NCBI GenBank assembly: GCA_016745315.1
Contig: CP066886.1
Coordinates: 6,324,501-6,388,500 of the forward strand
DNA: 64,000 nt
Direction: 5' to 3'
Origin: Arthrospira sp. PCC 9108
GTDB lineage: Bacteria; Cyanobacteriota; Cyanobacteriia; Cyanobacteriales; Microcoleaceae
In this document: piece by piece, positions 1 through 8,882 of the stretch
How the letters are laid out: every line of letters begins with the position of its first letter
Numbering within the stretch: position 1 is the first letter of the stretch
The notes under the pieces: generated by a model
What the model was told of the DNA's origin: nothing
The model's input: the letters and a program-made list of their open reading frames with translations, nothing else
Databases searched by the model: none
Program-made: the position numbers and the translations under genes

Positions 1-1046
1 TGAGAGTACCGCCGCCACCACTGCCCCCACCGCCACCACGGACAGCTAGAACTTCTCAGCAAATCACCCCACCACCCACGGCTAGAACTTCTCAGCCACC
101 CACGCCACCAAAACCTAGCCGCGTTCAACCTCAGCGGTCATCACCTAGCTGGAAACTCCTACATACGCTGACAGGACACCGTAATCAAGTTACCTGTGTG
201 GCTTTCTCTCCTGATCAGGAAATACTGGCCAGCAGTAGCCAAGATATGACTATAGAAATTTGGAGACTGAAAACTGGGAAACGTTGGTACACCCTAACTG
301 GTCATGAAAATTGGGTAACATCGATCGCCTTTTCCCCCAAGGAAGAGATTTTAGCTAGTGGTAGTCGCGATCAGACTGTGGAAATTTGGGATCTCAAAAA
401 AGGTAAACGCTGGTATACCCTCATTGGTCATCAAGATACTGTTGAACAGGTAGCTTTTTCCCCCCAGGGAGATATTCTAGCCAGCGCCTCCCGGGACAAA
501 ACCATACAAATTTGGGATCTCAAAAAAGGCAAGCCTTTCTACAGTCTCTCAGGTCATAGCGATCGCATTTATGGAGTCGCCTTTTCCCCTGATGGTCAGA
601 CCCTAGCCAGCGCCTCTAGGGATAAAACCGTCCGCCTGTGGAACCTACAGCAAAGACAAGAATTAGGAAGCCTACCCCGCTGGTCGGACTGGGTGAGAAC
701 CGTTGCTTTTAGTCCTAACGGTCAAATGTTAGCCGGAGGATGTCGGGATGGTTCCATCGGTCTATGGCATCAACAAGACCAGACCTGGAAGCTATGGCGT
801 ACCCTGCGGGCTGATGATGCCGATATCTTGGCGATCGCCTTTCAACCCGATAGTAAACAGTTAATTACTGGCAACAGTAAAGGCCAAATTGACATTTGGC
901 AACTGGGCGACGGCACATTATTAGAAACCATCCCCGCCCATTCAGCAGACATATTATCCCTAGCATTTAGTCTTGACGGCAAAACCATAGCTAGTGGCGG
1001 AGCTGACCGACTGGTTAAAGTTTGGCATCTCCCGGCCCACACTTGA
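1..1046 (+). CDS. WD40 repeat protein, C-terminal part (5' end outside window)
   Basis: The reading frame is open from the first bases of the window, so the N-terminus lies upstream. It begins with a proline-rich linker (runs of P with RTARTSQ repeated twice, about 50 residues). Seven WD40 blades follow, each with a TGH-like start, an AFSP motif and an IWDL/LWNL-type end, enough for one complete propeller. Blades 5 and 6 are degenerate (PRWSDW, LRADDA). In cyanobacteria a Pro-rich linker before a WD40 propeller often follows a Ser/Thr kinase domain, but that domain would be outside the window, so the kinase is only an inference. The propeller is presumably a protein-protein interaction scaffold. 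A group II intron starts 36 bp after the stop. Confidence 0.85.
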   Translation, partial: RVPPPPLPPPPPRTARTSQQITPPPTARTSQPPTPPKPSRVQPQRSSPSWKLLHTLTGHRNQVTCVAFSPDQEILASSSQDMTIEIWRLKTGKRWYTLTGHENWVTSIAFSPKEEILASGSRDQTVEIWDLKKGKRWYTLIGHQDTVEQVAFSPQGDILASASRDKTIQIWDLKKGKPFYSLSGHSDRIYGVAFSPDGQTLASASRDKTVRLWNLQQRQELGSLPRWSDWVRTVAFSPNGQMLAGGCRDGSIGLWHQQDQTWKLWRTLRADDADILAIAFQPDSKQLITGNSKGQIDIWQLGDGTLLETIPAHSADILSLAFSLDGKTIASGGADRLVKVWHLPAHT

Positions 1047-1801
1047 TATTGATTAGAAAATATAATACAATTGTTAAATAAGTGCGATACGTTCAGGCAT
1101 GAAATAGGGTTGAGATACCTGAAATAACCGCCTGGTAGAGACTTCATGCCCCTGGGTGAATATAAGGAACGCACTCCTGACCATCTCTATAACTGTTTAT
1201 ATGTCCCAACGTTCGGTATAGAGATATACCAAACAAGGCAGGGAACCCAAGGTCAAAATGAACTAACTTATACAAATTCCTCATAGGAAGCCCAGAAATG
1301 GATAAGTAAAAGTTAGGAAATCAGGGTAACGGCGATAGCCACCCCCAATTTCAGGAATCACAACCCTGGGACTGAAGCGGGGAACGGAAGGCTCCGAGGT
1401 GTAACCTAACACCAGAAACGAGACCACTGCCAACCATCCATGATTAGGGAAACCGAATGTCTGGCTTGAACCATCGTAATAATTGGGTAGCGAAATAGGT
1501 TGATACGCTGCGCTCAAAAGAGCAAGGGGAAAAGTAGGGGCTTTTATTTACTACCTACACAGACCTTTAAAAGTACCCCGGTGGATAAGACAAATCTAAA
1601 GATGGAATGCCCATATAAATGGAACGTTTTAACCCCTTCTAGGCTCTGACAATCTGGTCGAGAAAGTCAGTAGTGAAAGTGTAAGCGCAAGCCTATTAGG
1701 GGATGAGATGTGACCAAAAGCCAATGCCCGACTGTAATGGTAGGGATATGCTAACAGGTCACGGTTTGATTGTAAAGAAATAGAGCCTAGTAGGTGTACA
1801 A

Positions 1802-3565
1802 ATGGCGATAGCGAGTTTAAAGAAAGGGTTTGGGAAACCAAAACCAATCAAGACTACGAGCAACGCATGGAAGGCAATCCCATGGACTAAGGTTCAACGG
1901 AAAGTTTTCAAGCTCCAAAAGAGTATATTTCAAGCAGCTAAATCGGGACAAAATGCTAAGGCACGAAGGTTGCAACGTCTATTGGTGAAATCATATTATG
2001 CCCGGCTCCTAGCAGTGAGACGAGTAACCCAAGATAATCAAGGCAAGAAGACAGCCGGGGTTGATGGAGTAAGAGTAATCTCTTCGAGACAAAGGTTTGA
2101 ACTGGTCAAGAACATTAAGGGAAACCTCAAAGCAAAACCACTGCGACGGGTGTGGATTCCAAAACCTGGTAGGGATGAAAAACGCCGCCTAGGAATACCC
2201 ACAATCCAAGATAGAGCAAGGCAAGCCTTGGTTAAGTCGGCTCTCGAACCTGAATGGGAATCGAGATTTGAAGGCACAAGCTACGGGTTCCGTCCTGGAC
2301 GGTCTGCCCATGACGCAATCAGCAGAATTTATATTGCCATAAATAAGGGACAATATTATGTTCTTGATGCTGATATAGCAAAATGCTTTGACCGAATAAA
2401 CCATGATTACCTACTGTCCAAAATTCATTGTCCAAGCAGCCTAAAAAGAGACCTGAAACAATGGCTCAAAGCGGGAGTGCTAGACAACGGTGTATTCGAG
2501 GATACAGAAACAGGGACACCCCAGGGAGGGGTAATAAGTCCATTCCTAGCCAACATCGCACTGTTGGGGATGGGTAGGTTAATAGGAAAAATGTATCCCA
2601 AAAATACCAACAACAAACCATTTGCCACGGTCATACGATATGCCGATGATTTTGTAGTCATATCCAAAGACTTAGGAATCATTGAACAGTGCAAAACTGC
2701 TATTTCTGAATGGCTAAAGCCTGTTGGATTAGAGATTAAACCTGAAAAAACTCGAATCTGCCATACACTCAAATCTATTGAGTATAACGGCAAAGCAGAG
2801 GAACCCGGATTTGATTTCTTAGGTTTCAATATTAGGCAATATCCTGTAGGAAAATATAGAACTGGGAAAATTCCACATGGGAAACTATTAGGACACAAAA
2901 CTCACATAAAACCCAGCCAAAAAGCAGTTAAAGCCCACACAGAAGTGATAAAAGGTGTAATTAAACAACATAAAACAGCACCTCAGTCAGCCCTGATTAA
3001 CAAACTAAACCCAATTATTCGGGGATGGTCAAACTATTATTCAGGGGTAGTCTCAACAGAGACCTTCAATAAGCTAGACCACATAATCTGGCAAATGTTA
3101 AGGGCATGGACAGTATCAAGATGCGGAAAGTCAAGTTACGAAAAGCTAAGAAATTATTTCAGACATGGAACAATTAAACTTAGCAATGGGAAAGAAAGAC
3201 ACGAAAATTGGCTGTTCCAAACCAAAGATGGGTTACATCTGTTCAAACACAACTGGACTCCAATTGTCAGACATACCCTAATACGCCCTGACGCAACACC
3301 ATACGACGGAAATTGGACTTACTGGGCAACCAGGAAAGGACAAGCAATCGACACGCCAATTAGGGTAGCAAAACTACTCAAAAAACAAAAAGGTAGATGT
3401 ACCTGGTGTGGGCAATTCTTTACCCCATCAGATTTAATTGAAATAGACCACATTGTACCTAGAAGCCAAGGCGGAAAGAATGACTACAAGAATCTTCAAT
3501 TATTACACCGCCATTGTCACGACGATAAAACAGCTCTTGATGAAGAGATGATGCTGTACTCTTAA
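1802..3565 (+). CDS. ltrA: Group II intron reverse transcriptase/maturase with HNH endonuclease
   Basis: 587 aa, the usual length for an intron-encoded protein with an endonuclease domain. It shows an RT N-terminal region, RT core blocks (GVDGVRVISS, YGFRPGRSAHDAI, DADIAKCFD, GTPQGGVISP), the catalytic YADD at about residue 279, a maturase/X domain (GWSNYYSGVVS, about 400-470) and a C-terminal HNH zinc domain (CTWCGQFF, EIDHIVPRSQGG, HRHCH, about 532-575). All catalytic motifs are present, so it should support splicing and retrohoming of its own intron. It might also act in trans on the decayed copy at 24.8-27.4 kb. The start ATG at 1802 lies in domain IV of the intron. Confidence 0.95.
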   Translation: MAIASLKKGFGKPKPIKTTSNAWKAIPWTKVQRKVFKLQKSIFQAAKSGQNAKARRLQRLLVKSYYARLLAVRRVTQDNQGKKTAGVDGVRVISSRQRFELVKNIKGNLKAKPLRRVWIPKPGRDEKRRLGIPTIQDRARQALVKSALEPEWESRFEGTSYGFRPGRSAHDAISRIYIAINKGQYYVLDADIAKCFDRINHDYLLSKIHCPSSLKRDLKQWLKAGVLDNGVFEDTETGTPQGGVISPFLANIALLGMGRLIGKMYPKNTNNKPFATVIRYADDFVVISKDLGIIEQCKTAISEWLKPVGLEIKPEKTRICHTLKSIEYNGKAEEPGFDFLGFNIRQYPVGKYRTGKIPHGKLLGHKTHIKPSQKAVKAHTEVIKGVIKQHKTAPQSALINKLNPIIRGWSNYYSGVVSTETFNKLDHIIWQMLRAWTVSRCGKSSYEKLRNYFRHGTIKLSNGKERHENWLFQTKDGLHLFKHNWTPIVRHTLIRPDATPYDGNWTYWATRKGQAIDTPIRVAKLLKKQKGRCTWCGQFFTPSDLIEIDHIVPRSQGGKNDYKNLQLLHRHCHDDKTALDEEMMLYS

Positions 3566-3585
3566 CAAGGAGACGGTCAAACTAG

Positions 3586-3620
3586 GAGCCGTATGAGGTG
3601 AAAGTCTCATGTACGGTTTT
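3586..3620 (+). ncRNA. Group II intron domain V hairpin (catalytic core), copy A
   Basis: GAGCCGTATGAG pairs with CTCATGTACGGTT across a GTGAAAGT loop region, giving the short bulged hairpin typical of domain V just downstream of the maturase stop codon. The same sequence occurs on the minus strand of copy B (about 24834-24868). Domain VI follows to 3662. Confidence 0.8.
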
Positions 3621-3696
3621 GAATGGGAGGGGTAGACCGTGAGGTCTATCTCGACCCCTAATAAATTAAGTTTTGTCGCCTAGGTAACAAAAATCA

Positions 3697-3975
3697 ATGC
3701 ACAAGGATTATTATGGGCTACTGATATCAACCCTCAGTTTCCGTCACCGTTGGAAGTGGCAGATTATCCTGCCCTACGGTGGCCATCTAACTTCCAATAA
3801 CGACTACTCCACTCCAGAAGAGGCACTACTTGGGGGCAAGTCCTGGATTGATAGCGAAACAGCATTTAATGCCCTAAATAGCTGTTTAGCACAGTTTTAC
3901 AGTTCAGGCTTGATTAATCCTCCTGAATATCAGAACTTGATGGATTCTTTGCGGGGTATTACCCAAAGGTGCTAA
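3697..3975 (+). CDS. Hypothetical protein, 92 aa
   Basis: A small soluble protein without a recognisable catalytic motif. It is rich in Trp, Tyr and Leu, with FRHRWKWQI and TPEEALLGGKSWIDSE segments that look like a conserved cyanobacterial family of unknown function. The ATG at 3697 is the first in frame, and the gene starts 35 bp after the group II intron, so the intron may have separated it from its native promoter. No partner genes suggest a role. Function not assigned. Confidence 0.6.
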   Translation: MHKDYYGLLISTLSFRHRWKWQIILPYGGHLTSNNDYSTPEEALLGGKSWIDSETAFNALNSCLAQFYSSGLINPPEYQNLMDSLRGITQRC

Positions 3976-4148
3976 TGGCCTTGCCAGTTTCCTGATTCAG
4001 TTTTTATAGTTAATTGTTAATTGATGCTCCCACTACAATATAATTCAATAACTACTCAGGTAGTGTGGGCATCCGGTTTGGGCTGATATTATGATCAACT
4101 TTCATTGTTGTCTGGTAGATTGAAATCATGGAAAGGGAGGCCACAGTC

Positions 4149-4400
4149 ATGATATCTTTGAGAAAGAAACTACACCGTTTAATAGAAGGAATATCAGACG
4201 AAGATCTGAAAACTGCCTGGGAGTTTCTGACCCCCCTCTATGAAGATGCTTTCATGGTCAAAGCTATTGATAATGCCCATAAAAAATTAAGGCCAGGAGA
4301 TGCCTTAACCAGAGAAGAAGCCCTACAAGTGCTGTATTTTGATTATGGGCGTGTCCCCCTAGCCCCCCATGGCTTCAATCCCGATATAGAAGGCATTTGA
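4149..4400 (+). CDS. Putative antitoxin of a type II toxin-antitoxin pair
   Basis: About 83 aa, acidic helical N-terminus (LRKKLHRLIEGISDEDL) and a short C-terminal tail. Its size and its place directly before a RelE/ParE-like gene (13 bp gap) are typical of an antitoxin that neutralises the toxin and represses its own promoter. An upstream in-frame ATG exists at 4128, but GGAGG at 4136-4140 sits 8 bp before the ATG at 4149, which favours the later start. The sequence does not show a classic RHH or AbrB motif, so the call rests mainly on context. Confidence 0.6.
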   Translation: MISLRKKLHRLIEGISDEDLKTAWEFLTPLYEDAFMVKAIDNAHKKLRPGDALTREEALQVLYFDYGRVPLAPHGFNPDIEGI

Positions 4401-4413
4401 TATTGGTTATGTC

Positions 4414-4671
4414 GTGAATGTTGAAGTTCGTTATGCACGCTCTTTTTTACAAGACTTAACTGCCTTAGACACTGATGCCTATTGGCGAGTTTATCAAATC
4501 GTTTTCGTCAAGTTTCCCCAAATTAATCGCTTACAAGAATTGCCCGAATTTCGCGCGGTGGGTTCCACTGGCATTTTTTATCGATTCACGGTCGATCGCT
4601 ATTTAATTGGCCTAGAGATGACGGGCCAAATAGTCAAGTTTATGAGAATTCTGCCTAAACCCCATGTTTAA
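4414..4671 (+). CDS. RelE/ParE-superfamily toxin
   Basis: 85 aa, the usual size for this superfamily of mRNA interferases and gyrase poisons. The pattern VEVRYARSFLQDL - long helix - LPEFRAVGSTGIFYRF - DRYLIGLEM - VKFMRILPK fits the RelE fold (helix, helix, then beta-sheet with a basic face). The start appears to be GTG at 4414, 13 bp after the upstream antitoxin stop. Family-level similarity suggests ribosome-dependent mRNA cleavage, but the target is not visible from sequence. Catalytic residues vary in this family and were not assigned. Confidence 0.7.
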   Translation: MNVEVRYARSFLQDLTALDTDAYWRVYQIVFVKFPQINRLQELPEFRAVGSTGIFYRFTVDRYLIGLEMTGQIVKFMRILPKPHV

Positions 4672-4684
4672 TGTTTGACCAAAG

Positions 4685-4860
4685 ATGGGAGTTTCAAGCC
4701 CCGTCCTAGAAGGACATAGCAACACAGGCTTACGGTATACGGATAAGATAGGCACGGGGCGAGACGACCCTAAACGGACTCAGAGGGGTTGTCAGACTAC
4801 TTAGGTATCAAAACCCAGCATTGAAGACCACGGCTAAAGCAGCGGTGAGTATGTCAAAAC
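4685..4860 (+). mobile_element. Relic TnpB-transposon right end with omegaRNA-like structure
   Basis: No gene fits here, but the sequence is highly foldable: GCCCCGT (4698-4704) pairs with ACGGGGC (4754-4760), GACGACCC (4763-4770) with GGGTTGTC (4786-4793), and a terminal hairpin near 4828-4847 is followed by GTGAGTATGTCAA. That end resembles the hairpin-plus-AGTGTCAA end of the TnpB relic at 24080-24108. In IS200/IS605 elements the right end overlaps the 3' part of tnpB and encodes the guide RNA scaffold. Here tnpB itself is gone. The alternative is a structured leader of pgi. Confidence 0.42.
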
Positions 4861-4980
4861 TGTTGTAGAATATCTCCTGATAGATAAGGCTCTATCAATC
4901 AATTGCGGAAGGGTAAAAGCCGTTAAACCCTCATAGATGTTCTCGACTGGCAACTTGTACATAGCGGGGAAACAGTGATT

Positions 4981-6567
4981 ATGGATGCCATCACACTCTG
5001 GCAAAGATACCAAGACTGGCTGTACTACCACGAAGAAATAGGACTGTACCTCGATATCAGTCGAATTAGGTTTGATCAGGCTTTTCTGGAAGCCATGAAG
5101 CCCAAATTTGACGGGGCATTTCGAGATATGGAAGCCCTCGAAGGTGGGGCGATCGCTAATCCAGATGAACAGCGAATGGTAGGCCATTATTGGCTGCGAA
5201 ACCCGGAGTTAGCGCCTACTCCCCAAATCAAACAGCAAATTATCGACACAGTTAACAAAATAGAAACCTTTGTCGCTAAAGTCCATAAGGGTGAGATTAA
5301 ACCCCCCCAAGCCGAAAAATTTACAGATTTACTCTCCATTGGTATTGGAGGATCAGCCCTAGGACCACAATTTGTGGCTGATGCTTTAGCCCCAGACTAC
5401 CCACTGATCAACATCCACTTTATCGATAATAGTGACCCCGATGGCATAGATCGGATTCTGCAACGACTAGGCGATCGCCTAAAGAGTACCCTAATCTTAG
5501 TAATTTCCAAATCCGGCGGCACCCCAGAACCCCGTAACGGCATGATGGAAGTTAAACAAGCATTACTCAACCAAAACCTCCACTTTCGCGATCAAGCGAT
5601 CGCCACTACCCAAATCGGTAGTAAACTCTACCAAGAAGCCACCAGCCAAGGATGGTTAGAAACCTTCCCCATGGAAGACTGGATCGGTGGTCGCACCTCC
5701 GAAATGTCAGCCGTAGGACTACTTCCGGCCGCCCTACAAGGCATAGATATTCATGCCCTACTCCAAGGGGCAAAAACCATGGATATCGCCACCCGCCAAC
5801 CCGATATCAAAACCAACCCCGCCGCCCTGCTGGCCCTATCTTGGTATGCCGTCGGAGGTGGCCGTGGTCAAAAAGATATGGTAATTCTCCCCTACAAGGA
5901 CAGACTCATACTCTTGAGCCGTTATCTGCAACAATTAGTCATGGAATCCTTGGGAAAAGAAAAAGACCTAGAGGGAAACATCGTCAACCAAGGTATCTCC
6001 GTCTACGGTAACAAAGGTTCCACAGACCAACACGCCTACGTCCAACAACTTCGAGATGGGGTTCCCAACTTCTTCGCCACCTTTATCGAAGTCCTACGCG
6101 ATCGCCAAAAACCATCCCCAGAAATAGAACCAGGAGTCACCGCCGGAGACTATCTCTCAGGCTTCCTACAAGGCACACGAGAGGCTCTGTACGACAACCA
6201 ACGAGACTCCATTACCGTAACTATTACCGAAGTCAATCCGTACACCGTAGGCGCTCTAGTCGCTCTCTATGAACGTGCTGTCAGTTTATACGCCTCCCTA
6301 GTCAACATCAACGCCTATCACCAACCCGGAGTCGAAGCCGGGAAAAAAGCCGCCGCCCAAGTCCTAGAGTTACAACATCAAGGTTTACAAGTCCTACGCG
6401 GCCATAGCCAAGGTATTTCTATATCCGACTTAGCTGCGAAAATAGATGCCCAGGAACAGGTAGAAACCCTATATAAAATCCTGCGTCACCTAGCAGCCAA
6501 TGACCGAGGAGTAGAATTGAGCGGAGACCCCAGTAAACCCGCCCAACTGATCGCCAAATGGCGCTAA
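4981..6567 (+). CDS. pgi: Glucose-6-phosphate isomerase
   Basis: 528 aa, matching the cyanobacterial form. It interconverts glucose 6-phosphate and fructose 6-phosphate, linking glycogen/oxidative pentose phosphate metabolism with glycolysis in the cytosol. Diagnostic motifs are IGIGGSALGPQF (about 122), the phosphate-binding SKSGGTPE loop (about 178), WIGGRTSEMSAVG, and KGSTDQHAYVQQLRDG carrying catalytic His. An in-frame GTG two codons upstream (4975) is possible, but the ATG at 4981 has a GGGGAA stretch at better spacing. A TnpB relic lies directly upstream, so transcription may start within or be shaped by that structured sequence. A weak terminator follows. Confidence 0.95.
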   Translation: MDAITLWQRYQDWLYYHEEIGLYLDISRIRFDQAFLEAMKPKFDGAFRDMEALEGGAIANPDEQRMVGHYWLRNPELAPTPQIKQQIIDTVNKIETFVAKVHKGEIKPPQAEKFTDLLSIGIGGSALGPQFVADALAPDYPLINIHFIDNSDPDGIDRILQRLGDRLKSTLILVISKSGGTPEPRNGMMEVKQALLNQNLHFRDQAIATTQIGSKLYQEATSQGWLETFPMEDWIGGRTSEMSAVGLLPAALQGIDIHALLQGAKTMDIATRQPDIKTNPAALLALSWYAVGGGRGQKDMVILPYKDRLILLSRYLQQLVMESLGKEKDLEGNIVNQGISVYGNKGSTDQHAYVQQLRDGVPNFFATFIEVLRDRQKPSPEIEPGVTAGDYLSGFLQGTREALYDNQRDSITVTITEVNPYTVGALVALYERAVSLYASLVNINAYHQPGVEAGKKAAAQVLELQHQGLQVLRGHSQGISISDLAAKIDAQEQVETLYKILRHLAANDRGVELSGDPSKPAQLIAKWR

Positions 6568-6605
6568 ACTGGCTCCCTAAGCCCCCTAATCCATAATTCC
6601 CATTC

Positions 6606-6643
6606 ACCCGGTCTTTCTCCCCCCACAGATCGGGTCACTTTTT
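6606..6643 (+). terminator. Possible rho-independent terminator after pgi
   Basis: ACCCG (6606-6610) can pair with CGGGT (6631-6635) and is followed by CACTTTTTATT. The loop is long and the stem short, so it is a weak candidate, but its place 39 bp after the pgi stop fits. Confidence 0.35.
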
Positions 6644-6712
6644 ATTGGTATAGCATAGGAGAGGAGCATTCGACTCCCTAAATCAACCAGACATAATTAG
6701 GAGTGAAAACGA

Positions 6713-8827
6713 GTGGCTGAGAACCTGTACATTGCTACCATTGAACCCGGAAGTGGCAAATCCCTGGTCGTACTCGGAATCATAGAATTGCTTTCCAAAC
6801 GAATTCAAAAATTGGGCTTTTTCCGTCCCATTATCCGTAGTCGCACCACTCCTGACAGAGATATCCAATTAGTTCGCAGTCGCCTACACCAAGCCTTACC
6901 CTATGAATCTTACTATGCTCTCACCCACGAAGAAGCTCAAAATTTGATTGCTGAGGGTCGCTATGATGAAGTGATTAAGCAAGTCATCGAAAAATATAAA
7001 GCCGTTGAGCAAGATTGTGATTTTGTTGTCTGCGAGGGCACTGATTTTACTGATATTGCTTCCGCCTTCGAGTTTGATTTTAACGTCCGATTTGCCAATC
7101 ACCTAGGTTGTCCCATTTTGATTGTCGCCAGCGGTAGCGGTAAAACTCCCAATCAATTAATGAGTGCCGTATTAGCCGAACGAGAAGCCTTTATTGAGGA
7201 AGGTTGCACGATCGCCGCTACCGTAGTTAACCGCGTCGATAACCACAATGTTCCCGCAATTATCGAACAGGTGAAAACCCTCTGGAAATTTCCAGATCCC
7301 CTATTTGTCATTCCAGAAGAACCCATTTTAGCTAAACCCACAGTCGCCGAAATTGCCCAGAAACTCGGCGGTAAACAAATCTATGGCGCATCGGACGATC
7401 GCCTTAACCGCGAGGTTTTTGATTTGCGCGTCGCCGCCATGCAAGTTCCCAATTTCCTCAAATACCTCCAAGAAGGTAGCTTAATTATTACCCCAGGCGA
7501 TCGATCTGATATTATTCTCGCCTGTGGAGCCGCAGCCACTTCTGAGAACTATCCTAATGTTGCCGGAATTATCCTTAGTGGCGGTCTTGCACTACCAACC
7601 ACCATCCAAACCCTCATTGATGGATGTCGTAATTGGACAGTTCCCATTATTACAGTTAATACTGATACCTACGAAACCGCCATGAATGTAGACCGGGTAC
7701 ATGGTGCGATTACCCCGGACAACGATCGCAAAATTGCCTCAGCTTTGGGGTTATTTGAAGCTCATGTCAATTTGGCTCAAATTGAGGAGCGCATACAGCT
7801 TTCCCGTCCCTCTCGTACAACTCCCATCATGTTTGAGTATCAATTGATTCAAAGGGCTAAAGCTAATCGACAGCATATTGTTCTACCCGAAGGACGCGAA
7901 GATCGGATTTTACAGGCTGCTGAGATTTTGTGGCGGCGGGGAGTCGCAGATATTACCTTATTAGGTTCCGAACCAGAAATTCGCGGACGTATTGCCGCTC
8001 TCGGTTTGAATTTATCCCAAGTCCAGATTATTGATCCAGCCAGTTCTCCCTGGTATGAAGACTATGCCGAAACCTATTTTAATCTCCGTAAACATAAGGG
8101 TATTGCTAAAGACGGAGCCTATGATGTCATGCTCGATGTTAGCTATTTTGGCACCATGATGGTTTATAAGGGGCACGCTGATGGTATGGTGTCAGGAGCA
8201 GTCCACACCACCGGTCACACGATCCGCCCCGCTTTGGAGTTTATTCGCACCAGTCCCGGCACTTCTATTGTCTCTAGTGTCTTTTTAATGGCGTTGGAAG
8301 ATCGGATTTTGGTTTATGGCGACTGTGCCGTAAATCCTAATCCTAATCCTCAACAATTGGCTGATATTGCTATCAGTTCCGCTTTGACTGCTCAAATGTT
8401 TGGCATTGAACCTAGGGTGGCTATGTTGTCTTATTCTACTGGAGAATCGGGACAGGGTGAGGATGTCGAAAAGGTTAAGCAAGCTACTTCGATCGCCCGT
8501 CAACTGCGCCCCGACTTGAAAATTGAAGGCCCGATCCAGTATGATGCTGCTATTGATGAGACTGTCGCTAAAACTAAGCTACCTGATAGTCAGGTGGCTG
8601 GTCGTGCCACCGTTTTTATTTTTCCTGATTTGAATACGGGAAATAATACTTACAAGGCTGTACAGCGATCGGCTAATGCTGTGGCGATCGGACCAATTTT
8701 GCAGGGATTGAAAAAACCTGTTAATGATTTGAGTCGCGGTTGCACCGTCACCGATATTGTCAATACCGTAGCAATTACTGCTATTCAAGCGGATTTAGCC
8801 GCATTCTCAGTCCCATTAACTCCATAA
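6713..8827 (+). CDS. pta: Phosphate acetyltransferase (long form with BioD-like and DRTGG domains)
   Basis: 704 aa. It converts acetyl-CoA and phosphate to acetyl phosphate and CoA, for acetate overflow and acetate use. Domain order is that of the long bacterial Pta: an N-terminal P-loop BioD-like domain (IEPGSGKS at about 11-18), a central DRTGG-type regulatory domain (about 215-330), and the C-terminal PTA domain (about 370-695, with ILPEGREDR-like and SYSTGESGQGED segments). The start is GTG at 6713, preceded by an AGGAG at 6699-6703. It is the second primary-metabolism gene after pgi, apparently a separate unit. Acetate kinase is not in the window. Confidence 0.95.
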   Translation: MAENLYIATIEPGSGKSLVVLGIIELLSKRIQKLGFFRPIIRSRTTPDRDIQLVRSRLHQALPYESYYALTHEEAQNLIAEGRYDEVIKQVIEKYKAVEQDCDFVVCEGTDFTDIASAFEFDFNVRFANHLGCPILIVASGSGKTPNQLMSAVLAEREAFIEEGCTIAATVVNRVDNHNVPAIIEQVKTLWKFPDPLFVIPEEPILAKPTVAEIAQKLGGKQIYGASDDRLNREVFDLRVAAMQVPNFLKYLQEGSLIITPGDRSDIILACGAAATSENYPNVAGIILSGGLALPTTIQTLIDGCRNWTVPIITVNTDTYETAMNVDRVHGAITPDNDRKIASALGLFEAHVNLAQIEERIQLSRPSRTTPIMFEYQLIQRAKANRQHIVLPEGREDRILQAAEILWRRGVADITLLGSEPEIRGRIAALGLNLSQVQIIDPASSPWYEDYAETYFNLRKHKGIAKDGAYDVMLDVSYFGTMMVYKGHADGMVSGAVHTTGHTIRPALEFIRTSPGTSIVSSVFLMALEDRILVYGDCAVNPNPNPQQLADIAISSALTAQMFGIEPRVAMLSYSTGESGQGEDVEKVKQATSIARQLRPDLKIEGPIQYDAAIDETVAKTKLPDSQVAGRATVFIFPDLNTGNNTYKAVQRSANAVAIGPILQGLKKPVNDLSRGCTVTDIVNTVAITAIQADLAAFSVPLTP

Positions 8828-8882
8828 ACACCGGACATTGTAGCATCTCAGATAGAATATTATTAATGGGTGAGACCCCATA

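Larger units (their letters stand above)
1082..3662 (+). mobile_element. Group II intron, copy A (full length, intact ORF)
   Basis: The 5' end has the GTGCG signature at 1082. The long structured 5' half (domains I-III) runs to about 1800, the ORF sits in domain IV, a domain V hairpin lies at 3586-3620, and domain VI follows, ending ...CCCCTAAT at 3662. Both ends were set by comparison with the second copy on the other strand (24792-27421): similarity starts at GTGCG and stops after CTAAT, and the flanks differ. The intron lies between genes, downstream of the WD40 gene, so it breaks no recognisable reading frame. It is a retroelement that splices as RNA and inserts by reverse transcription. 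Confidence 0.9.

Noticed and set aside
4834..5187. Minus-strand frame of 117 codons over the pgi start
   Set aside because: It overlaps the conserved N-terminus of Pgi and the structured TnpB relic and has no recognisable domain.
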